64,000 bases of DNA from Burkholderia pyrrocinia (GCF_018417535.1 NZ_CP070977.1:2108001-2172000); one strand, 5' to 3'. Shown: positions 1-8,072, numbered from the stretch's first letter. Numbers and translations: made by a program. Notes: generated from the sequence alone by a model not told the origin.

Positions 1-18
1 GCGATCGGCGGCGTGTAA
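1..18 (+). CDS. 3' end of an unidentified gene (partial)
   Basis: The first five codons read A-I-G-G-V and are followed by TAA at 16-18, which would be the tail of a gene entering from the left. The stop sits in the loop of a perfect hairpin. Too little is present to identify the product, and the frame is only inferred from the downstream non-coding gap. Confidence 0.3.
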   Translation, partial: AIGGV

Positions 19-30
19 CTCACGCCGCCG
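6..30. terminator. GC-rich hairpin between converging genes
   Basis: CGGCGGCGTG (6-15) pairs perfectly with CACGCCGCCG (21-30) around a 5-base loop holding the TAA stop of the left-hand reading frame. No T-run follows on either side, so it is at best an imperfect terminator. It lies between the incoming plus-strand gene and the end of the minus-strand gene at 64. Confidence 0.4.
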
Positions 31-63
31 TCGCGCCGCGGCACCGCCCTGACACCTCGACAC

Positions 64-873
64 CTAGACGCCGCGAAACACCGGCGCGCGCCGCTCCGCA
101 AACGCACGCAGCCCTTCGTCGAAATCCGCGCCTTCGCACGCTTGACGGCGCAACTCGGCGATCCGCTCGAACGCGTCGGCCGGCAACGGCCGCGCGTCCT
201 GCAGCACGCGCAACTGCTCCTTCACGGCGTGCACCGCGAGCGGCGCCTTCGCGGCAATCGTGCGCGCGACGTCGAGCGCCGCCTCGTCGACGCCGCCCGC
301 GTCGGCCAGCCGGTTCACGAGCCCGTGATGCGCGGCGCGCTCCGCATCGAGCGGCTGCGCGCAGAAGAACATTTCCTTCAGCACGTGGATCGGCAGGTTG
401 TCGTAGAAGCGCAGCAGGCCGCTCGTCGAATACGGCAGGCCGATGTTCGCCGGCGTCATCGCGAAGCGCGCGTCGCGCGCCGCGACGACGAGGTCGCAGC
501 TCATCACGAGATCGACCGCGCCGCCCCACGCCGACCCCGCCACCGCCGCGATCACCGCGCCCGGATAGGTTCGTACGCGCCGCAGCGCCCGCTCGAGCGG
601 CTTGCCGTACGCGAGCGGATCGCGGTCGTCGGCCAGTTCGCGCAGGTCGTGCCCCGCGCTCCACACGTCGCCGCTGCCGTCGTTCGACAGGATCACGACG
701 GGTGGCGGACCCAGCTCGACAAGCGCATCGAGACGGACGACGAGCGCATCGAGCAACGGTGCGTCGAGCGCATGCCGCCGCGCCGGATTCGCGAACCGCA
801 CGCGCGCGATCCGCTCGCCGATCATGTCGACCGTCACGGTCGACGGCATGTCGTGTTTCGTCGTATCGGTCAT
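64..873 (-). CDS. Methylmalonyl-CoA decarboxylase-like crotonase (ScpB/MmcD family)
   Basis: This 269-residue crotonase-fold protein closely resembles E. coli ScpB, which decarboxylates (R)-methylmalonyl-CoA to propionyl-CoA. The residues that bind substrate in that enzyme are present: the oxyanion-hole/active-site His in SAGHDLREL (His75), the Gly pair in GSAWGGAV (about 113-120) and the Tyr in NIGLPY (Tyr148). The usual enoyl-CoA hydratase glutamates are not evident, which favours decarboxylase over hydratase. The ATG at 873 overlaps the stop of the CoA-transferase gene by four bases (ATGA), so the two are translationally coupled. Substrate choice among branched or short malonyl-type CoAs is inferred from family only. 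Confidence 0.8.
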   Translation of the reverse strand: MTDTTKHDMPSTVTVDMIGERIARVRFANPARRHALDAPLLDALVVRLDALVELGPPPVVILSNDGSGDVWSAGHDLRELADDRDPLAYGKPLERALRRVRTYPGAVIAAVAGSAWGGAVDLVMSCDLVVAARDARFAMTPANIGLPYSTSGLLRFYDNLPIHVLKEMFFCAQPLDAERAAHHGLVNRLADAGGVDEAALDVARTIAAKAPLAVHAVKEQLRVLQDARPLPADAFERIAELRRQACEGADFDEGLRAFAERRAPVFRGV

Positions 874-2093
874 TGCACGGCCTCCGCCACGGCTTCCGCC
901 TGGAAGATCGCGCGCTCGGCCAGCAGCGCGTCGATCGCGTCGTCGCCGTAGCCCGCTTCGCGCAGCACGTCGACCGTATGCTCGCCGAGCAGCGGCGGCG
1001 CATGGCGCGTGCGCGGCACGGGCATGGCATCGCCCATCCCGCCGAGCGGCGTGACGATCTGGCGCAGCGTCCCGAGCGTCGGATGCGCGACCGGTTCGAC
1101 CAGCCCGCAATGCGCGAGCTGCGGATCGTCGAACACTTCGTCGAGCGTATTGATCGGCCCGGCCGGCAGCCCGGCCTCGACGAAGCGCTGCGTCCATTCG
1201 CGCTTGCCGCGCGTGCGCAGCCGGCTTTCGAGCAGCGCCTTCAGCGCGTCGCGGTGCTCGACGCGCGCCTCGTTGGTCGCGAAGCGCGGATCGTTCGGCA
1301 GCTCCGGCAGATCCAGCAACCGGCACAGCCGCAGCCACATGTCGGTCGTGATCGGCGCGAGGTTGAGCGGCCCGTCGGCCGTCTCGAACACGCCGTACGG
1401 CGCGATCACCGCATGCGCATTGCCGGTGCGGCGCGGCACGTCGCCGAGGCTCAGGTAGCGTTGCCCGTGCACGCTCAGCAGCGCGACGAGGCTTTCGAGC
1501 AGCGACGTGCCGACATGCTGGCCGCGCCCCGTGCGCTCGCGTTCGAACAGCGCGGCCATCACGCCGGTCGCGACCCACATCCCCGAGCTGAGATCGCCGA
1601 TCGCGGTGCCCGTGCGGGTCGGCTCGCCGTCCGGAAAGCCGGTGAGGCTCATCAGCCCCGCATAGCCCTGCGCGATCTGGTCGAAGCCCGGCCAGTCGCG
1701 CAACGGGCCGCGCGGGCCGAACGCGGTGACGCTGCCCATCACGAGCCGCGGATCGCGCACGCTCAGCGCGGCGTAGCCGAGCCCCATCGCGTCCATCGTG
1801 CCTGCCTTGAAATTCTCGATCACGACGTCGGCCTGCGCGATCAGCCGCCGCACGACGTCGAGGCCGGCCGGCTGCCGGAAATCCACGCAGATGCCGCGCT
1901 TGTTGCGGTTGCAGGACAGGTAGTACGTGCTCACGCCGCGATCGAACGGCCCCCACGCGCGGCTCATGTCGCCGTTCGGCCCCGACTCGACCTTGATCAC
2001 GTCGGCGCCGAGATCGGCGAGCACCATCGAGCAGAACGGCCCCGACAGCGCGCGACTCAGATCGACGACCCTGATTCCTTGTAATGCCTGCAT
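870..2093 (-). CDS. CaiB/BaiF class III CoA-transferase
   Basis: This 407-residue protein spans the whole CaiB/BaiF (formyl-CoA transferase) fold. It opens with GIRVVDLSRALSGPF and carries IKVE and WPGFDQIAQ. The catalytic aspartate that forms the acyl-CoA anhydride should be Asp167 in TGTAIGDLSSG. The enzyme moves CoA between organic acids without ATP. AGGAG lies just upstream of the ATG at 2093. It sits between a permease gene and the decarboxylase gene with which it overlaps, so the likely role is to activate an imported dicarboxylate as its CoA thioester. The actual donor and acceptor are unknown. Confidence 0.85.
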   Translation of the reverse strand: MQALQGIRVVDLSRALSGPFCSMVLADLGADVIKVESGPNGDMSRAWGPFDRGVSTYYLSCNRNKRGICVDFRQPAGLDVVRRLIAQADVVIENFKAGTMDAMGLGYAALSVRDPRLVMGSVTAFGPRGPLRDWPGFDQIAQGYAGLMSLTGFPDGEPTRTGTAIGDLSSGMWVATGVMAALFERERTGRGQHVGTSLLESLVALLSVHGQRYLSLGDVPRRTGNAHAVIAPYGVFETADGPLNLAPITTDMWLRLCRLLDLPELPNDPRFATNEARVEHRDALKALLESRLRTRGKREWTQRFVEAGLPAGPINTLDEVFDDPQLAHCGLVEPVAHPTLGTLRQIVTPLGGMGDAMPVPRTRHAPPLLGEHTVDVLREAGYGDDAIDALLAERAIFQAEAVAEAVQ

Positions 2094-2154
2094 TCGGGAC
2101 TCCTGATATTGATGACTGGGTGTTGCGTGTTTGCGAACGATGGCGGCGTGCCGC

Positions 2155-3477
2155 TCATTCCGGCAGCGTCTGGTGGCGCGTTTCGACCGCGAACGGCAGG
2201 ATCAGGATGCCGAGCACGAACACGGCCGCGGTCCACGCGACCGGCACGCCGAGCGAACCGTAGCCGTGAATCGCCGCGCCGAGCAGAAAGTTCACGCCTG
2301 CGCCGATGAACCGGCCGACCGACGCGTTGAACGCGAACGCGGTCGCCCGCACGCGCGTCGGGTACTGCTCGGGCAGCCACAGCGAGAAGATCGCGAAATT
2401 GCCGCCGAAGAAACCGAGGAACGCGAGCGACACCATGAACGCCGTGAGCCCGTTCGGCTGGTAGAACGCCCAGCCGAACGCGAACACGATCGCACCGGCC
2501 ATGCCCGCGAAATACACGCCGAGCGCCGTTCGCCGGCCGAGCCGTTCCGACAGCCACGGCGCGACCAGGCAGCCGGCGATCGTCGCGCACGACAGGATCG
2601 CCGCGCCGACCGATGCGAGCCGCAGCGCGCCGATGTGATCGATGCCCGCGCGCGCCGCCAGCGTGCTGACCGCGCTCGCCTCGTAGACCGAGCCGGCCCA
2701 CAACCCGACGATCGCGACGCCGACGAGGCTCGCGCTCGTCAGCGTGCGGCGCAGGAAGGCCGGCGCAAAGATCTCGCGCAGCGGATGCGCGCGCCGCGCG
2801 TCGGCTACGTCGCCGTCGCGTGCGTCGTGCCGGCGCCACTGCCCCGGCTCCTTCACGCGCATCACGGTGAACACCGCGAGGAGCGCGGGGGCCAGCCCGC
2901 ACAGGAACATCGCGCGCCAGCCGTAGGTCGCGCCGATCGTGTAGTTCAGGCAGGCCGCGATGAAGAAGCCGAAGTAATAGCCCGTCTGCAGGTAGCCGGC
3001 GCCCATCTTGCGGCGGTCCTCCGGCCAGCTCTCGGCGACGTAGGTGCCCGCGAGCGCCCATTCGCCGCCGACGCCGATCCCGGCGATCAGCCGGCACGCG
3101 GCCAGCGCCCATACGTCGTGCACGAACGCGGCCGCGCCGGTGAACACCGAATAGATCAGGATGCTCGCGGCAAGCGTGCGCACGCGGCCGAAGCGATCGG
3201 CAAGCGGCCCCCAGATGAACGACAGCCCCCAGCCGATCAGGAACAGCGCGAACAGGATCGAGCCGTACATCCCGAGATTCGCGGGCGTCGCCGCGATGCC
3301 GGACGCCGGCAGCAGTTCGGTCAGCGCGGGAATCAGCACGAGCGCGTAGATCACCGAATCCACGCCGTCGAGCACCCAGCCCGCGTACACGGCCCAGAAG
3401 CCCTTGACCTGCTCGCGCGTGAGCGGCGTGCGCCGCGGCTTCGCGCCGGCCGCCGGCGCGTCGATCGCCTTGAACAT
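2155..3477 (-). CDS. MFS metabolite transporter
   Basis: This 440-residue protein has about 12 hydrophobic segments and major facilitator motifs after TM2 (GPLADRFGR) and in the matching loop of the second half (SERLGRR). The stretch GIGVGGEWALAG with a Glu in TM4 is typical of the metabolite:proton symporter branch. The ATG at 3477 is preferred over one at 3507 because AAGGAGA lies about 8 bases upstream. It is first in the minus-strand cluster before the CoA-transferase and decarboxylase genes and is divergent from a LysR gene, so it probably imports the carboxylic acid that those enzymes use. Confidence 0.85.
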   Translation of the reverse strand: MFKAIDAPAAGAKPRRTPLTREQVKGFWAVYAGWVLDGVDSVIYALVLIPALTELLPASGIAATPANLGMYGSILFALFLIGWGLSFIWGPLADRFGRVRTLAASILIYSVFTGAAAFVHDVWALAACRLIAGIGVGGEWALAGTYVAESWPEDRRKMGAGYLQTGYYFGFFIAACLNYTIGATYGWRAMFLCGLAPALLAVFTVMRVKEPGQWRRHDARDGDVADARRAHPLREIFAPAFLRRTLTSASLVGVAIVGLWAGSVYEASAVSTLAARAGIDHIGALRLASVGAAILSCATIAGCLVAPWLSERLGRRTALGVYFAGMAGAIVFAFGWAFYQPNGLTAFMVSLAFLGFFGGNFAIFSLWLPEQYPTRVRATAFAFNASVGRFIGAGVNFLLGAAIHGYGSLGVPVAWTAAVFVLGILILPFAVETRHQTLPE

Positions 3478-3648
3478 CTTCGTCTCCTTGCCGGCGGGCG
3501 CCGGCACTTTTGCCGCGTCCGGTCCGGGATGGCCGGCAGGCTGGCTCTTTTGTGTGACGAGTATAGAAACCCCATTGATCGCCGAAAAATATGATATTCA
3601 TCTCGATCGATCGGATTGCCTTATGGCTTGAATCGGGAGACGGCGGCG
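3478..3648. promoter_or_regulatory. Divergent promoter region, LysR-type regulator
   Basis: The 171-bp gap separates the permease operon from the divergent lysR-type gene. It holds an AT-rich palindrome AATAT-g-ATATT (3588-3598), the kind of dyad a LysR protein binds, and a run of GATCGATCG nearby. This arrangement usually means autoregulation and effector-dependent activation of the facing operon. No convincing -35/-10 pair was assigned. Confidence 0.45.
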
Positions 3649-4578
3649 ATGGACTTGAGACAGTTGCGCTATTTCGTGAAGGTCGTCGAATGCGGCAACG
3701 TCACGCATGCGAGCGAGGCGCTGCATGTCGCGCAGCCCGCGGTGAGCCAGCAGATGCGCAATCTCGAACAGGATCTCGGGATGCAGTTGCTCGAACGGAG
3801 CGTGCGCGGCGTCGCGCCGACCGCCGCCGGCCGCACGCTGTACCAGCATGCGCTCGAACTGCTGCGCCAGGCCGACGGCACGCGCGAGCTGCTGCGTCGC
3901 GACGCCGATACGCCGCAGGGCCGCGTGACGGTCGGCATGCCGTCGAGCACCGCGCGCGTGCTGGCGATTCCGCTCGCACGCGCGGTGCGCGACCGCTATC
4001 CGGGCATCATGCTGGAGCTGATCGACGCGCCGAGCGCCGATCTCGACACGCTGCTCGAACGCGCGCGGCTCGATCTCGCGATCGTCGTCGATGCGGTCGA
4101 CACGCGCGGCATCGCGATCCACCGGCTGCTGACGGAATCGCTGTACCTGATCACGTGGCCCGGGTTTCCGGTGCCGGACGATCCCGTGCCGCTCGACGCG
4201 ATCGCGCGGATGCCGCTCGTGCTGCCGAGCGCGCCGAACACGATCCGCAATCGCGTCGACTGGGCGATGCGCGAGGCCGGGCTGTCGTACGAGATCAGCT
4301 TCGAGGCGAGCTCGACCGGGCTGCTGTTCGCGGCCGTGATGGCGCAGCTCGGCGTGACGATCCTGCCGTGGACGGCCGCGCACGTCGAGATCGAGGAACG
4401 CAAGCTCAAGCTGTCGACGGTCGCGCACCGGCTGTTCGCGCGCGACCTGTCGCTGTGCTGGCACGATACGGCGCTCGTCAGCAACGCGGTGCAGAAGGTG
4501 AAGGCCGAGATCGTGCGGCTGTTCGACACGCTCGGGCGGCGACCGGAGTGGGCGGCCGGCGGTGCCGGCCGCGCGTGA
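3649..4578 (+). CDS. LysR-family transcriptional regulator
   Basis: This 309-residue protein has an N-terminal winged helix-turn-helix (about residues 1-60; MDLRQLRYFVKVVE, then HVAQPAVSQQMRNLE) and a periplasmic-binding-protein-like effector domain. It resembles the NAC/CynR branch. The start at 3649 is preferred because GGGAG lies about 11 bases upstream and the protein then begins like its family; an in-frame ATG at 3616 would add 11 unrelated residues. It is divergent from the MFS/CoA-transferase/decarboxylase operon and most likely controls it; the effector is unknown. Confidence 0.88.
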   Translation: MDLRQLRYFVKVVECGNVTHASEALHVAQPAVSQQMRNLEQDLGMQLLERSVRGVAPTAAGRTLYQHALELLRQADGTRELLRRDADTPQGRVTVGMPSSTARVLAIPLARAVRDRYPGIMLELIDAPSADLDTLLERARLDLAIVVDAVDTRGIAIHRLLTESLYLITWPGFPVPDDPVPLDAIARMPLVLPSAPNTIRNRVDWAMREAGLSYEISFEASSTGLLFAAVMAQLGVTILPWTAAHVEIEERKLKLSTVAHRLFARDLSLCWHDTALVSNAVQKVKAEIVRLFDTLGRRPEWAAGGAGRA

Positions 4579-4701
4579 CCGGCGCGGCGCGGGCCTTGTG
4601 TTGCCCCGCCGCGCGTACTAAGCTGCTTTCGTTCTGGGTACCGCTGACACCTCCACTTCTCCTCGCCGCTCGGTATAAGCGTCGGGGGAAGGAGGCCGTC
4701 C

Positions 4702-5043
4702 GTGTCCCCGTTCCAGTCTGCCTGGCTTCTGCTGGGCGTCAGTGTCCTCGCCGAAGTGCTCGGCTCCGTCGGCCTTAAGTTTTCGGCCGGCTTGTCCCGC
4801 CCGCTACCGTCCGCCGTTACGATCGTCTGCTATGCCTGTGCCGTGTGGCTGATGGCGCTCGCGACGAAGCGCCTCGAAATGGGGCTCGCGTATGCGAGCT
4901 GGGCCGCCGCCAGCACGGCGGCCACGGCCGTGATCGGCATCGTCTGCTTCGACGAATCGGTGTCGACGCTGAAGCTCGCCGGCATCGCGCTGACCGTCTG
5001 CGCGCTCGTCGCGCTCAACCTCGGCGACGCGGCGGCGCGTTGA
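4702..5043 (+). CDS. Small multidrug resistance (SMR) family transporter
   Basis: This 113-residue protein has four hydrophobic helices. The essential membrane glutamate of the SMR family appears in VSVLAEVLGS (Glu18 here, equivalent to EmrE Glu14), and the helix-3-like segment GLAYASWAA is conserved. It starts with GTG, supported by a strong AAGGAGG six bases upstream. SMR proteins act as antiparallel dimers exporting cations such as quaternary ammonium compounds or guanidinium in exchange for protons. Substrate cannot be assigned from sequence. No guanidine riboswitch motif was recognised in the 120 bases upstream. Confidence 0.85.
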   Translation: MSPFQSAWLLLGVSVLAEVLGSVGLKFSAGLSRPLPSAVTIVCYACAVWLMALATKRLEMGLAYASWAAASTAATAVIGIVCFDESVSTLKLAGIALTVCALVALNLGDAAAR

Positions 5044-5069
5044 TCGGTTCGTGCCGACCATCGGCGCAC

Positions 5070-5115
5070 GGGCGCCCGGCGGGGCATTGACAACGCCCCC
5101 CGCCCGGCGCCCCTT
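5070..5115 (+). terminator. Strong GC-rich hairpin after the SMR gene
   Basis: GGGCGCC (5070-5076) pairs with GGCGCCC (5106-5112), and inside it GGCGGGGC pairs with GCCCC-CCGCC. The loop is about nine bases (ATTGACAAC). It lies 27 bases after the SMR stop. Only two T residues follow directly, so termination is plausible but not textbook. Confidence 0.45.
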
Positions 5116-5172
5116 AACGTTGCGTTCATCGTAACCATCACCGGTTCAGCTTAAGAGGTTGTCGGCCCGCTC

Positions 5173-5265
5173 GTGCTCGACACCTCCGCCTTCCTCGAAG
5201 GCCTGCTGCTTGGCGCCGGCCTGTTCACGTCGGTCGGTCCCAAGGATGCGTTCGTCATCAAGTGA
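5173..5265 (+). pseudogene. Truncated LysE-family amino-acid exporter (N-terminal fragment)
   Basis: A GTG at 5173, preceded by AAGAGG, opens a 30-codon frame whose residues FLEGLLLGAGLFTSVGPKDA then FVIK match the first transmembrane helix and the SxGPxxxFVIKQG signature that begins LysE/ArgO exporters. The frame ends in TGA at 5263-5265 exactly where the conserved glutamine should follow, and no further LysE-like sequence was found in the next kilobase. The gene has therefore lost about 85 percent of its length. The break lies about 80 bases before the left copy of the 17-bp repeat at 5345. Confidence 0.65.
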
Positions 5266-5344
5266 CCTGCGGCGGAATTTTGTGACCAATAAGGCAGTGA
5301 GTCTTGCGTCGATGTGATCCGAATCCAGCCAGGCTTGGCATACG

Positions 5345-5361
5345 CGTTCTGCGGGCGTCGT
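5345..5361 (+). repeat. Direct repeat of the tRNA-Gly 5' end, left copy (possible attachment site)
   Basis: CGTTCTGCGGGCGTCGT here is identical over 17 bases to 6153-6169, which spans the last six leader bases and the first 11 bases of tRNA-Gly(CCC). The two copies lie 808 bp apart and enclose the cupin gene. A short identical repeat with one copy in a tRNA gene is what site-specific integration leaves, but no integrase gene is present. Confidence 0.5.
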
Positions 5362-5380
5362 CTTGTTTTAAATGTGTATG

Positions 5381-5403
5381 GGCCCTTGCAACATGCAAGG
5401 GCC
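5381..5403. terminator. Perfect 10-bp inverted repeat downstream of the cupin gene
   Basis: GGCCCTTGCA (5381-5390) and TGCAAGGGCC (5394-5403) form a perfect stem with loop ACA. It lies 74 bases past the stop of the minus-strand cupin gene, where a terminator would be expected. The sequence past it on the minus strand is AT-rich (CATACACATTTAAAAC) but lacks an immediate T-run. Confidence 0.5.
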
Positions 5404-5476
5404 GCGATGACAGAGGCCGCGAACCGGGAAGGTGTCCGGACGACGACGATATGCGTGGTCGAATCTACAGGCCCGC

Positions 5477-5821
5477 TCAGGCGAAGACGAAGTACTTGCG
5501 CACAGTCTCCACTACTTCCCAGGTCCCTTTCATGCCGGGTTCAATCACGAACACATCGCCGGCTTTCAAGTGCACCGACTCCTCGCCCTCCGGAGTGATG
5601 ATGCAGTAGCCGTCGAGGAAGTGGCAGTACTCCCATTTCTCGTAGTTCACCTCGAACTTGCCCGGGGTGCAGATCCAGGTGCCCATGATCTTGCTGCCGT
5701 CCTTGGAGACGTAAGCGTTGAGGTTCACGGTGTGCGGATCGCCGCCGATGCGCTTCCACTTGGTCGCGTCAAGGACCGGAGTCGGGCAGGTTTCGCGCAA
5801 AACGGTTATGAAATCGGACAT
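5477..5821 (-). CDS. Cupin-domain protein (DUF861/EutQ-like)
   Basis: This 114-residue protein forms a single small beta-barrel cupin. The second half, including LDGYCIITPEG, LKAGDVFVIEPG and a closing TWEVVETVRKYFV, matches the cupin_3 (DUF861) family found in EutQ and ureidoglycine aminohydrolase-like proteins. Metal-binding histidines are not clearly conserved (one His in EYCHFLDG), so enzyme activity is uncertain. GGAGC precedes the ATG. Base composition is visibly less GC-rich than that of neighbouring genes, and the gene sits alone between two 17-bp repeats, suggesting acquisition. Confidence 0.75.
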   Translation of the reverse strand: MSDFITVLRETCPTPVLDATKWKRIGGDPHTVNLNAYVSKDGSKIMGTWICTPGKFEVNYEKWEYCHFLDGYCIITPEGEESVHLKAGDVFVIEPGMKGTWEVVETVRKYFVFA

Positions 5822-6142
5822 GTGAGCTCCAAACGATCGGGTAAGTGATCCGTCACGTTAGTTCGGAAGCGTTACCGGGGCTTGTATGCTTCCGACACCG
5901 ACTCGTCTATTTTCGACACCGACTCGCCTGCAAGCGCGCTGCCAGCTCGTTGCCCCCTGGCTCGGGCGGAATGGCCCCAGCTATTTGCGGATTCAACCAA
6001 TCGAGCAAATTGCGTTGACGGACCGATTCTGGCCGATCTTTGACGACCATTCTCGGCGACGCCACCGCCCCACGATCCAGCCATGCCAGTTTCGCTGCCA
6101 CCGCCCCAAACCGCCCGCTTGCCATCCCCACCCAACCCCCTG
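5822..6142. other. Intergenic stretch before tRNA-Gly, no gene seen
   Basis: No reading frame with family features was found on either strand. The only structure noted is a 13-base sequence CGACACCGACTCG present at 5893-5905 and again at 5914-5926. The stretch is C-rich toward its right end and leads into the tRNA promoter. Confidence 0.5.
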
Positions 6143-6148
6143 TACAAT
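6119..6148 (+). promoter_or_regulatory. Sigma-70 promoter of tRNA-Gly
   Basis: TTGCCA (6119-6124) and TACAAT (6143-6148) are separated by 18 bases. The mature tRNA begins 11 bases after the -10 element, the usual distance for a tRNA with a short leader. The right copy of the 17-bp repeat starts in this leader. Confidence 0.6.
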
Positions 6149-6152
6149 CCGC

Positions 6153-6169
6153 CGTTCTGCGGGCGTCGT
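6153..6169 (+). repeat. Direct repeat spanning the tRNA-Gly 5' end, right copy
   Basis: This is identical to 5345-5361. It covers six bases of the leader and the complete 5' half of the acceptor stem, so the tRNA copy is the functional one and the left copy is a partial duplicate lacking the rest of the tRNA. Confidence 0.5.
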
Positions 6170-6233
6170 ATAATGGCCATTACCTCAGCTTCCCAAGCTG
6201 ATGACGTGGGTTCGATTCCCATCGCCCGCTCCA
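6159..6233 (+). tRNA. tRNA-Gly (anticodon CCC), CCA encoded
   Basis: The acceptor stem GCGGGCG (6159-6165) pairs with CGCCCGC (6223-6229). The D arm follows, then the anticodon stem TCAGC/GCTGA holding loop TTCCCAA with anticodon CCC. The T arm GTGGG-TTCGATT-CCCAT has one G-U pair. The discriminator is T at 6230 and CCA is genome-encoded at 6231-6233. It reads GGG codons. A rho-independent terminator follows at 6262. Confidence 0.95.
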
Positions 6234-6261
6234 CTTTCCGGCTGCACGGCAGCCTGCGCAT

Positions 6262-6289
6262 AAGCCGCCTCGTCGAAGGCGGCTTTTTT
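6262..6289 (+). terminator. Rho-independent terminator after tRNA-Gly
   Basis: AAGCCGCC (6262-6269) and GGCGGCTT (6278-6285) form an eight-pair stem with loop TCGTCGAA, continuing into TTTT. This is a classic intrinsic terminator, and it separates the tRNA from trmB. Confidence 0.85.
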
Positions 6290-6366
6290 GTACCATGTGC
6301 CGGTTCACCCGGCGCACTGCTGCGCGCAACGGGCCCTCGCCCGCAACCGAGCCTTTCTCTGTACCG

Positions 6367-7134
6367 ATGATGCACGACGATCCGAACGAAGCCGGCCTGC
6401 CGCCGCACGACGACGCCATTCCCGACGAAGCCGCCGACGGCGCCGACGAAGTCAATCCGCTGCACCACCGCCGCATCCGCAGCTTCGTCACGCGCGCCGG
6501 CCGCGTGTCGACCGGCCAGCGCCGCGCGCTCGACGAACTCGGCCCGCGCTTCGTCGTCCCGTATGCGCCGGAGCTGCCCGACTGGAATGCGGTGTTCGGC
6601 CGCAGCGCGCCGCGCATCCTCGAGATCGGCTTCGGGATGGGCGCATCGACCGCGGAAATCGCCGCGAACCGGCCCGGCGACGACTTCCTCGGCGTCGAGG
6701 TGCACGAGCCGGGCGTCGGCGCGCTGCTGAAGCTGATCGGCGAGCAGGACCTGCCGAACATCCGCATCGTCCAGCACGACGCGGTCGAAGTGCTCGAACA
6801 CATGCTCGCGCCGGAAAGCCTCGACGGCGTGCACATCTTCTTCCCCGATCCGTGGCACAAGGCGCGCCACCACAAGCGCCGGCTGATCCAGCCGCCGCTC
6901 GTCGCGCATCTCGCGTCGCGCCTGAAGCCCGGTGCGTACATTCACTGCGCGACCGACTGGCAGAACTACGCCGAACAGATGCTGGAAGTGCTCGGCGCGG
7001 AGCCGTCGCTCGAAAATACGGCTGCCGACTATGCGCCGCGCCCCGACTATCGCCCGGTGACGAAGTTCGAACGGCGCGGGCTGCGGCTCGGCCACGGCGT
7101 GTGGGACCTGGTGTTCCGCAAACGCGCCGGCTAA
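6367..7134 (+). CDS. trmB: tRNA (guanine-N7-)-methyltransferase TrmB
   Basis: TrmB transfers the methyl group of S-adenosylmethionine to N7 of G46 in the tRNA variable loop. This 255-residue protein has the SAM-binding loop [11 protein letters not shown], the acidic strand [10 protein letters not shown], and the family signature [15 protein letters not shown], followed by [12 protein letters not shown]. The N-terminal 45 or so residues are acidic and poorly conserved, as in other beta-proteobacterial TrmB proteins, which leaves the exact start open: ATG codons at 6367 and 6370 are adjacent, and neither has a strong ribosome-binding site. A bidirectional terminator follows. Confidence 0.93.
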   Translation: MMHDDPNEAGLPPHDDAIPDEAADGADEVNPLHHRRIRSFVTRAGRVSTGQRRALDELGPRFVVPYAPELPDWNAVFGRSAPRILEIGFGMGASTAEIAANRPGDDFLGVEVHEPGVGALLKLIGEQDLPNIRIVQHDAVEVLEHMLAPESLDGVHIFFPDPWHKARHHKRRLIQPPLVAHLASRLKPGAYIHCATDWQNYAEQMLEVLGAEPSLENTAADYAPRPDYRPVTKFERRGLRLGHGVWDLVFRKRAG

Positions 7135-7170
7135 GCCAATCCGCTGCAGCGTCGCGCTGCCCCGGATGAC

Positions 7171-7207
7171 AAAACGGCCCGACCGGCATCTGCCGATCGG
7201 GCCGTTT
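7171..7207. terminator. Bidirectional terminator between trmB and uppP
   Basis: AAACGGCCCGA (7172-7182) pairs with TCGGGCCGTTT (7197-7207), with A-runs and T-runs at the two ends. The inner arms CCGGCATC/TGCCGA can extend the stem. It lies between the convergent trmB and uppP genes and can serve both. Confidence 0.8.
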
Positions 7208-7241
7208 GCTCATGGAAGCACGCCGGACACCGGCTCCCGCA

Positions 7242-8072
7242 TCACGCCCAGTTCAGCCAGCCGCTGTACCCGACCAGCAGCACGAACAGCCCGAACGCGA
7301 TCCGGTACCACGCGAACACCGTGAAATCGTGCGTCGCGACGTAGCGCAGCAGCCAGCGCACGCAGACGAACGCGCTGACGAATGCCGCGACGAGCCCAAG
7401 TGCGAACAGGCCGAGCGAATCGACGGTGAACGCCTGCCAGTCCTTGACGGTTTCGTAGAGCGTCGCGCCGAAGATGATCGGGATCGCGAGGAAGAACGAG
7501 AATTCGGTCGCAACGCGCCGGTCGAGGCCGAACAGCATCCCGCCGATGATCGTCGAGCCCGACCGCGACATGCCCGGCACCAGCGCGAAGCACTGCGCGA
7601 TGCCGACCTTCAGCGCATCGAGCGGCGTCAGCGCATCGACCGACGTCACGCGCGGCGGTTCGCTGCGCTCGCGCTGCCGCGCCTCGGCCCACAGGATGAT
7701 CGCGCCGCCCACGACAAGCGCGAACGCGACGGGTACCGGCGAGAACAGCACGGCCTTGATCTTTTTCTCGAACAGGAGGCCGAGCGCGATCGCGGGAATC
7801 GTCGCGATCACGACGTTCAGCGTGAAGCGCCGCGCGTCGGGCCGGCTCGGCAGCCCTGACACGATCGACGCGATCCGTTTCCGGTACTCCCAGCACACCG
7901 CGAGGATCGCGCCGAACTGGATCACGACGTCGAAGGTTTTCGCGTGCGAATCGTTGAAGTTCAGGAAGCTGCCCGCGACGATCAGGTGACCGGTGCTCGA
8001 CACCGGCAGGAACTCCGTCAGCCCCTCGACGACGCCGAGGATCAATGCCTTGCAGATCAGGATCCAGTCCAT
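7242..8072 (-). CDS. uppP: Undecaprenyl-diphosphatase UppP (BacA)
   Basis: UppP is an inner-membrane phosphatase that converts undecaprenyl pyrophosphate to undecaprenyl phosphate, renewing the lipid carrier for peptidoglycan and O-antigen; high dosage gives bacitracin resistance. This 276-residue protein is highly hydrophobic. It keeps the first signature [16 protein letters not shown] (catalytic Glu16 and Glu20) and the second [13 protein letters not shown] with the essential Arg. Length matches the family. It stands alone, ending at the bidirectional terminator. Confidence 0.95.
   Translation of the reverse strand: MDWILICKALILGVVEGLTEFLPVSSTGHLIVAGSFLNFNDSHAKTFDVVIQFGAILAVCWEYRKRIASIVSGLPSRPDARRFTLNVVIATIPAIALGLLFEKKIKAVLFSPVPVAFALVVGGAIILWAEARQRERSEPPRVTSVDALTPLDALKVGIAQCFALVPGMSRSGSTIIGGMLFGLDRRVATEFSFFLAIPIIFGATLYETVKDWQAFTVDSLGLFALGLVAAFVSAFVCVRWLLRYVATHDFTVFAWYRIAFGLFVLLVGYSGWLNWA

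Noticed and set aside
4579..4701. Guanidine riboswitch ahead of the SMR gene
   Set aside because: No paired ACGR loops or ykkC-type core could be found.
5893..5926. Repeated CGACACCGACTCG as a possible CRISPR or iteron array
   Set aside because: Only two copies, 21 bp apart, with no further units or cas genes.
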